From the NCBI GenBank assembly GCA_021234155.1, contig JAJEKV010000160.1, positions 1,095,196-1,159,195 of the forward strand: a stretch of 64,000 bases of DNA, given 5' to 3'. Positions 45,059 to 57,144 of the stretch are shown here, in pieces. Both the position numbers and the translations under genes were made by a program. Position 1 is the stretch's first letter, and each line of letters opens with the position of its first letter. The notes below the pieces were generated by a model. The model ran no database searches, had not been told where the DNA came from, and worked only from the letters and a program-made list of their open reading frames with translations. Source of the DNA: Isoetes taiwanensis. Lineage: Eukaryota; Streptophyta; Lycopodiopsida; Isoetales; Isoetaceae.

Positions 45059-45419
45059 ACTTTCTCTCTTCCTTTTTTTTTTCCCTTTCATTTTTCCCCC
45101 TCCCTCGCCTTTTTTCGTTTCCCTTTCCCTTTCCCTTTTTCTATGCCCTTTTTTCCTTCCCTTTTTCTCCACTTTTTTTTCCTTTCCTTTTCCCCTTCCC
45201 TTTTCCTTCGGCCCTTTTGCCTTCCCTTTTTTCATTTTCTCCTTCCCTTTCCCTTTTTCACTTCCCCACCTTTTTTTTTTTTTTTATTTTCCCACTTTCG
45301 CCTTTCTTATTTTTCCCCCTTTCCCTTTCTCCCTTTCCTTTTGCCTTTTCCCCTCCCTTTTCATTTTTTCTTCATTTTTCCTCTCTTTTCCCTTTTTCCT
45401 TTCCCCTTTTACCCCTTCA
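45059..45419. repeat. CT-rich tract of H1, right part
   Basis: Continuation of the tract broken at 28573. Its start (CTTTCTCTCTTCC, TTTCATTTTTCCCCCTCCC) matches the tract copy at 28098 onward. Followed by the H1 5' region with ATCGGATTGAGTGAATC. Confidence 0.85.
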
Positions 45420-45857
45420 CTATCGGATTGAGTGAATCTTATTGAAGCAACAGTCAAGATGAAATTTTGGTTGAAGTCACGCACATGTCATCTTCACCGT
45501 TGGTCGATCAAATCCTCAACCATTGGATCTAGGTCTCCATGGAAGACACACGCTATATTTTTATAATATAAGAAGATTTTAGATATAATAACACAACGGT
45601 CAAATTGAGTTGCGGTTTGATATATATACAACATGTCAACCTTCTACATTTATTTGAGAAGTAGGCAAGGACCTCGCATGTCAAGCATAATCATAGACAA
45701 TCTCATGCTCCAAATTTACTTGGGAAGCAGGCAAGGAACTCACGCTTCAAACATAAGCATATGGGGTCTTGGATTTCAAAGTCCTCTAGCATGAGCATAG
45801 GGAGATCTCAATTTCTACGAATTTTTCTAAAAATTGTCTACGCAAGCTACTTGAACA

Positions 45858-45929
45858 AGGTCCTATCGAGATTTGAACTCGAGCTATTGGATTCAAAGTC
45901 CAATGTCCTAACCACTAGACCATAGAACC
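45858..45929 (-). tRNA. tRNA-Gln(TTG)-like
   Basis: Full 72-nt cloverleaf as in the left part of the array, anticodon loop CTTTGAA (TTG); A and B boxes intact. Confidence 0.55.
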
Positions 45930-46369
45930 AAGAGAGCAGTTAAATTAACATGGTTATGCACAATCCATCGAGTGCTTTCACTTTCGTTCACAAGCCATTG
46001 AACGCCTTCATTTTCAATGAGGTCCTATCAAGATTTGAACTCGAGCTATTGGATTGAAAGTCCAACATTATAACTCAATTTTAGATATAACACAACAGTC
46101 AAATTGAGTTGTGGTTCGATATACAACATGTCAACCTTCTACATTTATTTGAGAAGTAGGCAAGGACCTCGCCTGTCAAGCATAATCATAGACAATCCCA
46201 AATTTACTTGGGAAGCAGGCAAGGAACTCACGCTTCAAACATAAGCATATGGGGTCTTGGATTTCAAAGTCCTCTGGCATGAACATAGGGAGATCTCAAT
46301 TTTCTGTAAGGCTTTGCAAATTACGAACTCGGCTTTTTCTAAAAATTATCTACACAAGCTACTCGAACA

Positions 46370-46441
46370 AGGTCCTATCGAGATTTGAACTTGAGCTATT
46401 GGATTCAGAGTCCAATGTCCTAACCACTAGACCATAGAACC
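46370..46441 (-). tRNA. tRNA-Gln(CTG)-like
   Basis: Full 72-nt cloverleaf, anticodon CTG. The T stem carries one substitution (CTCAA), weakening a pair. Confidence 0.55.
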
Positions 46442-46775
46442 CATAGGAAAAAAGAGAGCAGTTAAATTAACATGGTTTATGCACAATCCCTCAAGTGCTT
46501 TCACTTTCGTTCACAAGCCATCGAGCACCTTCATTTGTCTACAATTGAATGAGTTCCTATCGAGATTTGAAGTCGAGCTATTGGACTCAAAGTCCAACAT
46601 CCTGACTCACTTTTAGATATAACATAGAGATCAAATTGAGTAGCGGTTCGATATACAACATGTCAACCTTCTACATTTATTTGAGACGTAGGCAAGTACC
46701 TCACAACATCTTATATTATCTTTTTTAGTAATGGAGACTTGGCCGAGGATTTGAATGACCAATGGTGGAGATTTT

Positions 46776-46800
46776 CAGCACAATTTCATTAATTTGACAT
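46776..46800 (+). repeat. E4 left terminal inverted repeat
   Basis: Shares AATTTCATTAATT with the inverted right end (59221-59245). Confidence 0.55.
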
Positions 46801-46929
46801 ACCTGAATTTATGGACCATTTTTAGTAGACTTGGATGAATGCCATTTTCATACACTAGTTGACAAAGATGCACGGTATCTTAATAGTATTAGGTATCTTC
46901 TTCTTGTTTGATGGCTCCTGTTTAGTCGA

Positions 46930-49900
46930 TAGTCTCCACTTCTATGCGGTCACTTGCGCCGTTGGCCTCCATCTCTTCTTCCAACAATTGGCATAATTAG
47001 TCGGGTAGACTTGGTTCCTCATCGGGATTGGCTCCCACCAAGTCACCGTAATAGTCTCAAAGTTCTCCTTCTTATCATCCATTTGTGGGTCCTCAAGAGC
47101 TAGGCCCACCCAAGTTGGGCACAAAGACATCATCGTATGCGCATAATAAACATACCTTTCTTCAAATCTTTGTATGGGTTGAATTCAAGACAGTTTGTCC
47201 TTCCAGGGGCCGACATAAGGAGGAGTGATAGTAGCAATTGGCTCTACCACTACAGCCTACATGAGGTGGAGCTTGTGCTTGCCTAGTACATGGGCCGAAG
47301 TCATTATAAGTGCCTTCACCACGCTGATGTTCCCGAAGTTCTTGCAAGAGTTTCATCCAATATTCAATCGCGGGCCGCGGAACTGCGCCGAAAGTAGTTG
47401 GCGCTTCGAGCACCTTTGTTAGACGTTGAACAAGCAACCCAATGCAATATATGCTTGTGGATACTGCTTTCGCAAAGAAAGCCAAGGTCCTTCACCGATT
47501 TCTTGGGAGGAAGCAATTTTAGGATATCCAACGGCATCATGGGCTTCCCCGCCCCTTTTTCTTTCCACATTTTTATTCCACCAAACCAGAAAACCAATCC
47601 GTAAGTGGGTCTAGTTTTGTAATACATGATGGCCAATCACCATTCATAGCTTAACCTGAAAGTTAGAGGGGTGGTATGACCCGCCAATCTATCATCCCCA
47701 TCGGGTATGTAGCCTTCTATAAAACCCTTCCAATCCGAACTTTGTCAACAACATAGGGACGGTGTATTCAAGTTGCATTTGTGGAATTCATACAAGAGTT
47801 CTCGCATTGTGAGCACCTCGCCTTCTTTTAAAGATGTAGAGAAGTTACCAAACAAGGCATCGATATCATCATGTGTGTGACGGGCATCATGAACCCTAGC
47901 TCAATCTCTTCAAACACACCAAGATATACTAGGTAAGAAAGATAGGAGAAGACATACCTATTCTTGTTCTGTCTGCATGCGTTGTCCACCGCAAATAAAG
48001 TATCTTGGGCAGAGGCTTCAATGATGGTCCCCGTGCTCGCGGGCAAAATTAGCGTGTATGCCGGTATTGGATAGTGACAACTTTGACTCCAAGGCCGCTT
48101 GTGTCTCGCAGAATGAGGAGACCCATTTTGAGCAGATGATTCAGTGACCCGACTGTGTGGCCTCCCGCATACCAGGCCCCATCTCTAATCTCTTCAAGAT
48201 GCTATTCAAAGAACCTACATGGAAGTTGGAGTCATCCGCCCATAAGTCCGTGGCAAAGTTTCCATAAGATCCATTCCCATGACCATGAGTCAATGCACCG
48301 GGCCAATGTCGTTTTAGCTTGTCAAGTCTCCGTGAGAGACTTTACGATTGTTGCAATTTTGGAATCATTGTTTTGGCTTGATCCATTTTGTCGCGGAATA
48401 ATACAAAGATATTGGCCGGATACCGTGGGAGTATAATCTCCACGACCAAGATCGCGGCAGCGACACGAGGCCCGCTCGAAGTCTATGCGCTCTTCTTTCA
48501 TCATGCAATGTACCTCTCTCTCTCCTTCATCTTTGGTCTTCAAGAACTTCAGACGGATCACCTCACATGTATCGATTTGAGAATGCAATTTTTTTGCGAC
48601 ATCGACGCCCCTGAACCTCCTCCCTCCCACGCTTCTATGAAAACCCGCCGGTGATACCTTCTTGCCGGGCCAATGCCACAACCTCTCGTGATTAACCTCT
48701 TCTAGAATGCCGGACTGTAAACATTGCGTGCAACTTCCCGACATTCTCTTATCCCTCCTCGCTTCTCTTGCTACGGTGGGGCAAGGATTCACCGTTTCTC
48801 CCTCACTTAACATGGAAAACACTACCTCACATGCCAACGCCGAGGAGCGAGGCTTCAAGGTGCCACAGCTACCATGTTCGGCTTTTGCGGCACCCTCAAG
48901 AAATTGGGCCTTCCATTTCAGATACGCCGACTTTGAGATCCCGAGACCAAGGTACCACGCCTTTCGCAAACGAGATTCCCCCGCAGACCACTGGGCCGTC
49001 CCACTCTTTCGACCTTTCATGTTGTTGGCTTAACATGTCATAAACAAAAGTAACCCTATCACTTGATTTCATGGCAAGGAATTCCTTTCGTGATGTTAAC
49101 AACTTGATTCCTAGAGAACCCGACACAACACCTATTCTTGCAACACAAGGTCCTCCCCGTAAGTGAGGATAGCATTCTCGAGTGGTGAGACGAAAGCAAG
49201 TTTTGGTGGCCTAACAACCTTCCCCGGGTTGTCGGGAATGAAAAGTGTAATGTCGCTTTCATAATTTGGGTGCTTCGATGCTCGAAGCCCCCGGCCGGAC
49301 ACAATATTCGCTCAAGGCGGCGGTGTCGCTGCGGTCAATATCTCCGGAGACCTTTACTCCGGCCAACACAGACGCAGGTCATTGCTCCATCTCACGAGCA
49401 TGCCCGGCTTCGCACCGCAAGCAACCCCCGCAACGGATGTTCACTTCGTAAAGGGGAGGGAAACCTTCGCCATGTGATACTCCCACAAACTTGAAACCCG
49501 TAAACCGGTCACAAACCGCATCATCGGGGCCTGAAAGATATGAATCCCTTTTCCGCAATAATGGAGTCGCATGAGTGCCATATCTCACAATCCTTTTCTA
49601 GAAGGGTATATCTTGTCACGGGTTGTGTCTCCTTCCCCACCGCCGTCCGGCCGCCTTTTGCCGGGACGCCATTAGCGCATCTACTCACGAGCATCTTCAC
49701 TTCTCCACGAACTAATGAGCCCCCGGCTTCGCTATTGTGGTTGCATCCGAGTTGGCTGTGGAAGGGTGTGGTGGCCTTCAACACTTCCTCCACACCCACG
49801 CCAAGAGTCCTTTTTCGCATCTCCTTGAAGTGGCATTGTGTCATTTGCCCCACAACTCCCTTTGCTACTAGATGTTCATTAAGGAAGAGATACACAACCC

Positions 49901-50000
49901 GCACAAGGATTTCAGTAGTGTTAAAATCGAGTAAGGAAGACGAGAAAGCAATGCAAATGACCCGGGGACTCCCATTCAATGGTTACAAGGACAATAAAAT
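46930..50000 (-). pseudogene. T4: DUF7869-like transposase gene of E4, frame-broken
   Basis: Minus-strand segments in T3 order: FKEMRKRTLGVGVEEVL (about 49840), RTLCCKNRCCVGFSRNQVV (Cys motif, about 49120), KAWYLGLGISKSAYLKWKAQ (about 48960), CTQCLQSGILEEVNHE, YLCIIPRQNGSSQ (motif 1 out of frame, about 48410), HGHGNGSYGNFATDLW (about 48280), LFAVDNACRQNKNRYVFSYL (motif 2, about 47990) and GFMMP-THMMISMP, the frame-shifted GHTHDDID (about 47880). C-terminal VTWWEPI and NYANCWKKRWRP match the other copies. Heavily broken by single-base indels. Located next to the left TIR and pointing toward it. Confidence 0.65.
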
Positions 50001-50128
50001 TGGGCGGGTGCCCTTTTTTACGTATGAGGTGTTTAGATTCCCCTTGTATAAGGTTAGTATTGGATGCAGTGAGTCTCACAATGGGTAGAAAAGAAGGTTC
50101 TCACTGAAGAGGTTATATTCACAAGACA

Positions 50129-50520
50129 AATTGGGCCCGCCCAATTTGTTCGTGGTGGTGGAGGAGCCGTAAAGTAGGCACACACACCGGGCCCGCCCAA
50201 TTTAGCCGCCACCAAGAGAAAACACATTCGAGATACAAACTGGCCCACCCGGACAGCCACCTATCTGGTCATGTACGTAAGGGACAATATGGGCGACCGC
50301 CCAATTTGTCCCATTGTTGCAAATTGGGGCCGCCCAATTTGAACCGAATCAGCGCTTATATAAGGGTATTATTGATGCAAATGGGCCTCACAATGGGTAC
50401 AAAAGAAGGTTGTCGCTCGAAAGCAGACATATCCACAAGACAAATTGGGGCCCGCCCCTATTTGTTCGTGGTGGTTAAAGACCGTGAAGTAGGCAGAGAC
50501 TCCTACCGCCCAATTTAGTT
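50129..50520. repeat. E4 palindromes, cluster 1 (divergent spacer)
   Basis: At least six copies of CAAATTGGGC-GGC-GCCCAATTTG-type words (about 50129, 50198, 50290, 50317, 50441 and 50500), embedded in a roughly 350-bp direct duplication (TGGGCCTCACAATGGGTA.AAAAGAAGGTT at about 50070 and 50382). Confidence 0.85.
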
Positions 50521-51722
50521 GTCACCAAGATAAAACACCTTCGAGATACGCTTTTGCCCATCCGGCCACCTACCGTCACCTACACATACACACTAAGAGA
50601 ACTAAGGAGGCGCATTACACTAACCGAATTTATCATTGAGCTCCCAAAACAAATACAATCGAAAGCATTGGAAGGGCCCCGACTACAAACAAGGGTTAAT
50701 GGAGAAAATAGCAGTGCACACAAATCCCCGCATGACAATTTCGTGAAAAGGGCGGACCGTGATCGAAATTTAGAGTTTATGTAAATGTGACAAGAACCGC
50801 TGAACGAGGAGGAGTAAATCAAGGGTCAAGCCATCGAAAAGGCGTGGAATGGAAAGGTGTGAATGAACAAAGCGCGGTTTGAAGAGGTGCGTAATGAACA
50901 ACCGCGGAATGGAAAGGCGTGATTGATAAAATCGGTAACATCACATTTGCAAAAGAATTACACATCGAGGTATGGTGAATTTAACTGTGGAGCAAAGACA
51001 AACCTTTGGAGATCTCGCGGGCCATGAATATGAATCGCTGAAGATGTTTGCGCCTTTGTAGAAAAGATAGTAGCCAAACAAGGCAATCGCTAAAAAAAAC
51101 AACAGTTTGAAGCGCATTTACATTTAAACATGAATTCCCCCAAAATTTGAATGTAATTTCCCCCAATTTTTAAAGTTAAATGTCCCACCTAATTTCGAAA
51201 TAATGTGTCCGTCTCCGAACTTTGAAAAACGAAGTTCTCGCTTAAAGCACGCGGCGACACACGCATGACTCAATTAATTTTGGGCTGGCTTTAAATGACA
51301 GATTTGAAATTCAAAAATCCACAAGACTCATTATTAAGGTCCACAATTAATTCCTCACGCCAAGCCATCAACGGTCCATTTTATTTCAAAGGGCCAAGCG
51401 CTTTACATGCACGACAATTTGTCTTCGCCCCAAGAGAGGTCCATAACCCTTTAAAAGCCCCTCATTCTCCTCGACCGCAGATTTAGAAAAATTGCGGCTT
51501 TTTTACGCTTTGTGCACCGCTAAACACCGCCGCCTTCATATTTCTTAGCCACGAAAGTCGTTTTCACCAAGACTATACTCCCGAACCAAATTGCCGGCTT
51601 CGATCGAGCTCTTTGGCCTTTGTGTCTCTCGGCCGCTTGTCGCCATCCCGCTGGGCCTTTCTCTCTCAGATTGACCTATCGCCCGGGTACCCCCGCATAC
51701 ACCAAGGAATTCTAGCAGCTTG
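50521..51722. other. E4 divergent spacer
   Basis: Between T4 and C4. Short tandem repeats of GCGTGGAATGGAAAGG(C/T)GTG at about 50841-50925. Otherwise no recognisable coding sequence. Confidence 0.45.
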
Positions 51723-52059
51723 ATGGCATCTCGCCACCACCACCGTGGCAAAGGTAAGGTGGACTACTTTCTAAATATAAACTTGAGCTTTGCCTCGATT
51801 AAGTATCCCGCTATAACATCTGGACATATGAACATCTTCTAGATGCCTCACTAGTCCCCACGATGCATACCGTATGCGTAATCAATAGGGCACCCAATTG
51901 CTTCCCTTAGAGTGTTTCATTTTGCAAAACATTGGACATTTTTCCAATGTGGGCGGCGGGCTTCAGCTTGTTTATTTCTTATCCTTCGACAATGTGGGAT
52001 GGACGCCAGCTTGTTTATTTCGAGAGCACGATTATTTCAGATGGTAGATTTGGTCGACT

Positions 52060-52400
52060 AAATTGGGGCAAATTACCAATTTAGTCGGACCAAGTCTACC
52101 ATCCAAGGTAGTCGTGTTTCTCGATAGGCAAACCGGGGCCCGCCCACTTTGGTGTGAGGGATAAGTAAATTGGGCGGCTTCATTTTAGTATGCGTAGGAT
52201 TCTGGCAAAATTGGGCTGCTTCAATTTAGTATGCGCGAGGGATCGGCAAAATTGGGCGGGCTCAATTTGGCCCCCGTGGATACAATCGCCTCCCTCGCAC
52301 TCAAGGCTCACCATGAGTTGAGGCGAGGAAATTGGGGCGGCGCCCAATTTGGTGTGCGGGGATCGTGGCAAATTGGGGGGCCTCAATTTGCCTCCATCGC
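52060..52400. repeat. E4 palindromes, cluster 2 (first intron of C4)
   Basis: Seven copies or remnants (near 52060, 52130, 52158, 52205, 52248, 52329 and 52368), spaced about 40-70 bp, between the GTAAGG donor at 51754 and the next coding-like segment. The spacers also repeat (TGTG(C)GGGGATCGTGGCAAA). Confidence 0.8.
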
Positions 52401-53519
52401 ACAAAGCCTCTTCAGCCCCAAGTCTCCCAAGTACTAACACTACTTTCCGCTCGGCAGAATTAATATGGGCTAACAAAGCAGATCGCCGTTCCCTGCATCG
52501 ACCCAAATTTGCAGAGGCTATTGCAATAGAGAATGCAAGAACGTAAGAAGAGAAAGATCCGCTTGTCGGCATCCGTGTTGTGCCCCATGAAGTTTTGACG
52601 GCTGTCGATTTAATGGGTCCGTGCATAGAGATAGGGAATATTCATCCCGGGTCCCGCATAAAACCACCTCAAGGATCTTCGCTTTTCTTTGGCAAGATAG
52701 GGGCGTGAAAAATGAATTGGCGGTATCGCCATCGACATGGAGGTGTCGTCGCGAACAATGATGACTTCCTCATCGACGCTGAAGACACCGTAGAGATCGG
52801 ACTTTGTCCGCTATAAAGTTCCACTATCTAAGCACGAGCCATGTATGATGAACGCAAGTATAAAGGAAAGCCCACATTCTTGCGCCGTAAAGGATGGGCG
52901 CCGGACTCATATGAAAGTTTAGAGCCGGGCATCAAATCAAGAACCGATATTTTGATGGCTACTACGCCGCCGACAAAGGGATATTAGAGCACAAAACGTA
53001 ACAGGTCGAAAAGCATCGCTCACTGAGTATCGTGGCAAAACCAACCTAAAGTGTACGATACTAAGTGGCTTAAGTCTAGATACAAGAAAGGTGAGATAAA
53101 GACAAGCGCCGGGGGCCGCGAAATGGAGCCCGATACAGCTAGCCAAGAAGGCGAGGACACCGCTAAGGCTATTCACCGTAAAGTCGCCACTAAACTTATA
53201 TTCGTGGAATGAAGAGAACATCAAGGTCGCCCGATGCGAAAAGCGTAAGAGGACCAGCCGCCTCAAGAGGAACCCCTAAGCCGCATGGGAAAAGATTTAG
53301 GTGGTCCGTCGAAGAGGCGCAAGCGGACGGTTATCACAGAGCCCAAAAACTTCTGGAGAGGGAGTCCTTGTCTTCTTCTTCATCCAACAACCGGAGAGTA
53401 GCCGCAGATCGCGGAAGTTCACTCCATCCGGGTGGCGACGCCACCGTGAGAGCGTATATGAGTTGTCACAAAGCCATAGCAAGCATCAAGCTATGTGGAG
53501 AGAATCTACCCCTCCGGGG

Positions 53520-53900
53520 TGGGCTTCGGAGATTGAAGTCGATGTGTTCAAGATGCATAAAGCCCCCGCAAATATGACTTGTAGGGTCATAAGTCCAGAG
53601 CACTTGGACACTCTCTACTAATCGCTTATCAGCCATCGATGCACCCTCCCCGCGGCCGATGTCGCGGCCGCTCGATCCACGCATTGCATGCAGCAATAAA
53701 GTGGAAGAAGTCGAGGATCCGCAAAATGCGTAACCCGATTGTTAATGGCAACCATACGACCACGCTGCTCAACCGCTTGTCACACAAGCTTTGGCATGGC
53801 CTCCCGAAAGGAAGCACTTGGCGTAACCGGATATTCTTTTCTATGCCAAAAGGAAATGCCGAAGTCCCCGCGCAGAAATCTCACAAAGAATCGAAAGCAC
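53520..53900 (+). CDS. C4 ParB-like domain
   Basis: Reads GWASEIEVDVFKMHKAPANM, TCRVISPEHLDTL (counterpart of E3 IHVDRLFRSTKAMFVSRRFD), then after a frame change RKMRNPIVNGNHTTTLLNRL (counterpart of E2 HYVLGGNHSFKARRQL) and RIFFSMPKGNAEVPAQKSHK. The V-x-GNH motif is kept. Confidence 0.55.
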
Positions 53901-54099
53901 GCTCGTAAGCCGTGAGAATAATGACATAACAAAGAAGACTATACACCAGGAAGTATTTTTCAAGAAATTCAGCAGCCTTTCGCGAACCAATGGGCATTCT
54001 ACTGAAGCCACGTAAGGGCAAACGCGGCACTGGCCGGTGGAGCCGTGATTCTCGTAAGTGCACTACCACCATTACTAGTTCCTCGCTATCCATTAAGTT

Positions 54100-54275
54100 C
54101 AAATTGGGCCGCCCAATTTCAGCCTGTTGGCACTTTTTCAAATTGGGGCTTCAATTTCCTGAACGGCCGCAAATAGGGCGCCGCCCAATTTCAAAAACGT
54201 TTCGGGAAATTGGGCGCCAGCTTTAACCTCGAAAGTGTCTGATGATCCGAAATTAAGGCGCTCAATTTGCGCCGC
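54100..54275. repeat. E4 palindromes, cluster 3
   Basis: Five copies or remnants (about 54103-54121, 54140-54160, 54172-54192, 54205-54222, 54255-54270) between the ParB-like block and the next coding-like segment of C4. Single copies also occur near 55420, 56447, 56532, 57097, 57155, 58085, 58205 and 58235. Confidence 0.8.
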
Positions 54276-56775
54276 CATCGCAAGCAAATTAAGATGATGT
54301 GTATGCCTTTATCCGTGCCTTCTTTGTCATGCGTGATTGGAAAGTCAGAAGGCCCGAAAACCATTAAGAAGTCAACTATGCGTGATCACGACTACTTTGT
54401 ATATCTTGACGACGAAGTCGCGGAATATGTGCACCCGGGTTGCCCAGCTTATTCTACCTAAGACCGGTTGAAGGACGAGAAGGGAGAAAAAATTGAGGTG
54501 AAGGATAGGCTTAGACTTTTCACCAATAATACCCCGCCGCCCATTAAAGTCCATGCATCCTCTAGATCCGCAAAGGTCGCCAAGGAGATCAAGGATGGCA
54601 CCACATTCCCCTCAAGGGAAGCAAGGATTATACGGGAGACACACTATGAAAGTCGAGCCTGGGTGAGTCAAGAAGATTGGAACAATGGAGCGGGCCCTTG
54701 TCGATACATGAAGGAGTGTTAAGAAACTTCCTTTTCAAGACATGGCTGCCTTGAGGCAAGCTCACCCCATATTCACGGAGAGAATCTGATGCTTATGTTC
54801 GCAAGTAGCATCGCTGGATGGGCGTAAGGACGCAAAGAGATGGAGAAGGAAAGCTTTCCGAGTCCCTCTACAAAGAAAGTAGACCTAATATCTTCTAGGG
54901 CCGCTTGAGGAGGGTGGCAAACCTTTCAAGTGTTTCCACGCTAGTCCGGGAGGTTTGTGCGCGGACGGGTAAACACTTCGCCCGCTTCATTGGATGCTTA
55001 ATTTCAGATATAATGTAAGAAATGGCCAAAGGAAGATTATGAAAATTCCTTGACCAGCTAAGCACGATGACGGACCAGCAGCCTTTATCGGTAGCTATAT
55101 TTATTACCCCTGCATCTGCTTCAATGAGTGCCTATCCGCCATGAAGACAATAGACGGTGGCAGCCGTGGTTTGGGTTGGTTCCTACCAGACCCCCGCCGT
55201 AATCGCGACTACCTCTAGAGTTCGAGAGTTGCAATGTCTTGTCCCCGCTAATGTATGTTGCCGAGACGCAATGGCCACGCCATCAAGACAGAAATAAATA
55301 TTTGCTTCGCCAATTCACCATCCAAAGCAATATGCTAAGTTTCCCAAGCATTTACGAGAAAAACAGACATCGAAAAGAATTTGCCCGACACGTGTGCAGC
55401 AAAAGCAGTATGCATTTTAAATTGGGCTCGCCAATTTGCTTGTTGACTATCAATGTTTCTAACATTTGTTTTTCCGGCACCTTATTGGTCAGACGACCTT
55501 GGTGCATAAGGGTGCAAAGCAGTGGGGAGGAGTACCGGTGCGTAATCGCTTGAAAGTAGGACGGCACCTATCTAGTACGGTTGATGCCGGAAGGTTGCAA
55601 TCGTTTCGACTTCTTTTCCGGGTGGTGCTTTTAGCCGAGCGGCAAGCAGCGAGGGCTATAAAACATTGTCTTTGAGACAGACGCAGAAGCTGGAAATTAA
55701 GCTTGTACGTGATATTCGAGCAACTCGATGTCATGTTAGACGAGAAAAATCAAGAGCTCTGCACTACGTAAGATAAAAGAGGGAAAGAAGAAGGCCTCTA
55801 CTTCCAAAACCCGCCCGCCTTCCCCGCCTCCCCGAGACACCTTTGTCCGCTCTCGCCTACAACTATAAACGGCGCAATCAGCCCGGAGACAGACAAGAGC
55901 GCGATTCAAGTACAAAGCCAAAAGGGGCACGCCCTAGGCTCTCCGGATTTGGAACTATTTAGGAGAAGAAAAACAACATCAACGACCGGCAGTGGACTCG
56001 GACCGGGTGAATACTGTGACATGATTGAGGCTTAACCTCAAAGTTCGAGGAAGAGGTTGCTAGGGAGCCCGACTGCCGCTGTCATGGAAACACGTGAAGG
56101 GGACAATCAGATGGAGAGGATGTGGTCCCCAACACGATGAGCCAAGATGTAGAGGAAGAGGTGGCGAACACGTAAGACAATCAAGGTGCACATGATGAGA
56201 ATGAGGAACTGGGGCCCAAGATTTTATGCAAAGAATGGAATTGATCAAAGAGGCAAAGACAACAACCTCAGCCCAAAGATGGAGAACCCAGGGGATCATT
56301 CGGAAGATGTGCCTCCGCATCTAATGAGCAACTTATGAGTTGAAAATACGGAAATATGTTAATAACAATTGTTCATACTTCTTTTTCAGAAATGATAACG
56401 CTTGCACTCATTTCCTTGTCTTAAATTTCTAGTTTATTTTGCTAACCAAATTGGGGCCTAACTAATTTGGCTAACCCTTACAAACTATAGCCTTTTATTA
56501 AATTTATTTGATTCTCGCTTATTCTCCGCAAGAAATTGGGCTGGGCGCCAACCCCATCGCGCAGTAGTAAGCCATCAAACATGAAGTGAAGTGGAGCCGC
56601 AGTAAAAAAGTGGAGATCAAAGAGCGCACCTCGTGAATTACTCGTGCACGCTACATTATATAATATTGACTATGCTTATTACATCCTTACAACATTATTA
56701 TATCCTTGTCAAGATTAACATATCCGAAAGTGTACAAAGAGTCACTCGTCGTCAACGCCGCCAAGGCGATGCCAT

Positions 56776-57144
56776 TCACTCAAAGATCCGGCCGATCAGA
56801 AGCCAATACTGTGTGGACCTCAACACGAAAGTGAGCTTCCCGCAATTACCGCAGTCCATCCGCTTTGACCGGAGCCATGGATCAAGACTAACACCACCAT
56901 ATAGCACCGGGCAAATATCGTTGTAACTCAAGTAGCACTTGAAGGATCGGATGTTCTCCTGACGATCCGCAAGGAAGCCATGAGAGATGAATGCAAAGGA
57001 GCTGCTTTTATAGGCGGAGAAATTATTGATGTCAATTATTGGCGCATATACTAGCGCAATGTAACCGTGATAAGGTACACCTATAGTAGCCACGCCGAAA
57101 TTGGGGCCGCCCAATTTCGCGCGATCATAATGACATATGAGCAT
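56776..57144 (-). CDS. Unrecognised minus-strand frame, E4
   Basis: INNFSAYKSSSFAFISHGFL, ADRQENIRSFKCYLSYNDIC and KRMDCGNCGKLTFVLRSTQY look like exon sequence (CxxC present). Opposite in direction to C4. It may form one gene with 58490-58849. Confidence 0.3.
   Translation of the reverse strand: MLICHYDRAKLGGPNFGVATIGVPYHGYIALVYAPIIDINNFSAYKSSSFAFISHGFLADRQENIRSFKCYLSYNDICPVLYGGVSLDPWLRSKRMDCGNCGKLTFVLRSTQYWLLIGRIFE

Larger units (their letters stand above)
18120..45576 (-). mobile_element. Helitron H1 (minus strand), split by E2 and E3
   Basis: 5' end: on the minus strand the sequence from 45576 begins TCTTCTTATATTATAAAA, a Helitron-type TC start. 3' end: a weak hairpin (GCTCAAAGAATGCTGGGT) followed by ACCATTA-CTAG at 18123-18120. 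The flanks match an uninterrupted unit of the tRNA-Gln-like array when joined (...ACTCAA|TTTTAG...), so insertion was between A and T without duplication, as Helitrons do. Removing E2 (8.46 kb) and E3 (16.49 kb) leaves about 2.5 kb: a short 5' region, a purine-rich tract (CT-rich on the plus strand, 26730-28573 and 45059-45419) and the 3' end. No Rep/helicase is seen, so it is non-autonomous. Confidence 0.72.
45577..46700 (-). repeat. tRNA-Gln-like tandem array, right part
   Basis: Resumes in mid-unit after Helitron H1. Two full tRNA-like copies and two 3'-half copies (near 46020 and 46552). Interrupted at about 46700 by further Helitron starts. Confidence 0.85.
51723..56336 (+). pseudogene. 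C4: ParB-like gene of E4 with methyltransferase-like remnants
   Basis: Exon 1 (51723-51753) begins MASRHHHRGK and is followed by GTAAGG. The MASR start matches C3. The intron region carries E4 palindromes (52060-52400). Coding-like segments follow: DDFLIDAEDTVEIG (52750), KGKPTFLRRKGWAPDSYE (52860), a basic block (53200-53340), the ParB-like core (about 53520-53900), then frames at 54255-54720 (DHDYFVYLDDEVAEYVHPGC, KGEKIEVKDRLRLF) and a weak motif-I-like FDFFSGWCF near 55607. An acidic tail ends near 56336. Frames change often, so the exon structure is uncertain. No FCP1 block was found. Confidence 0.5.
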
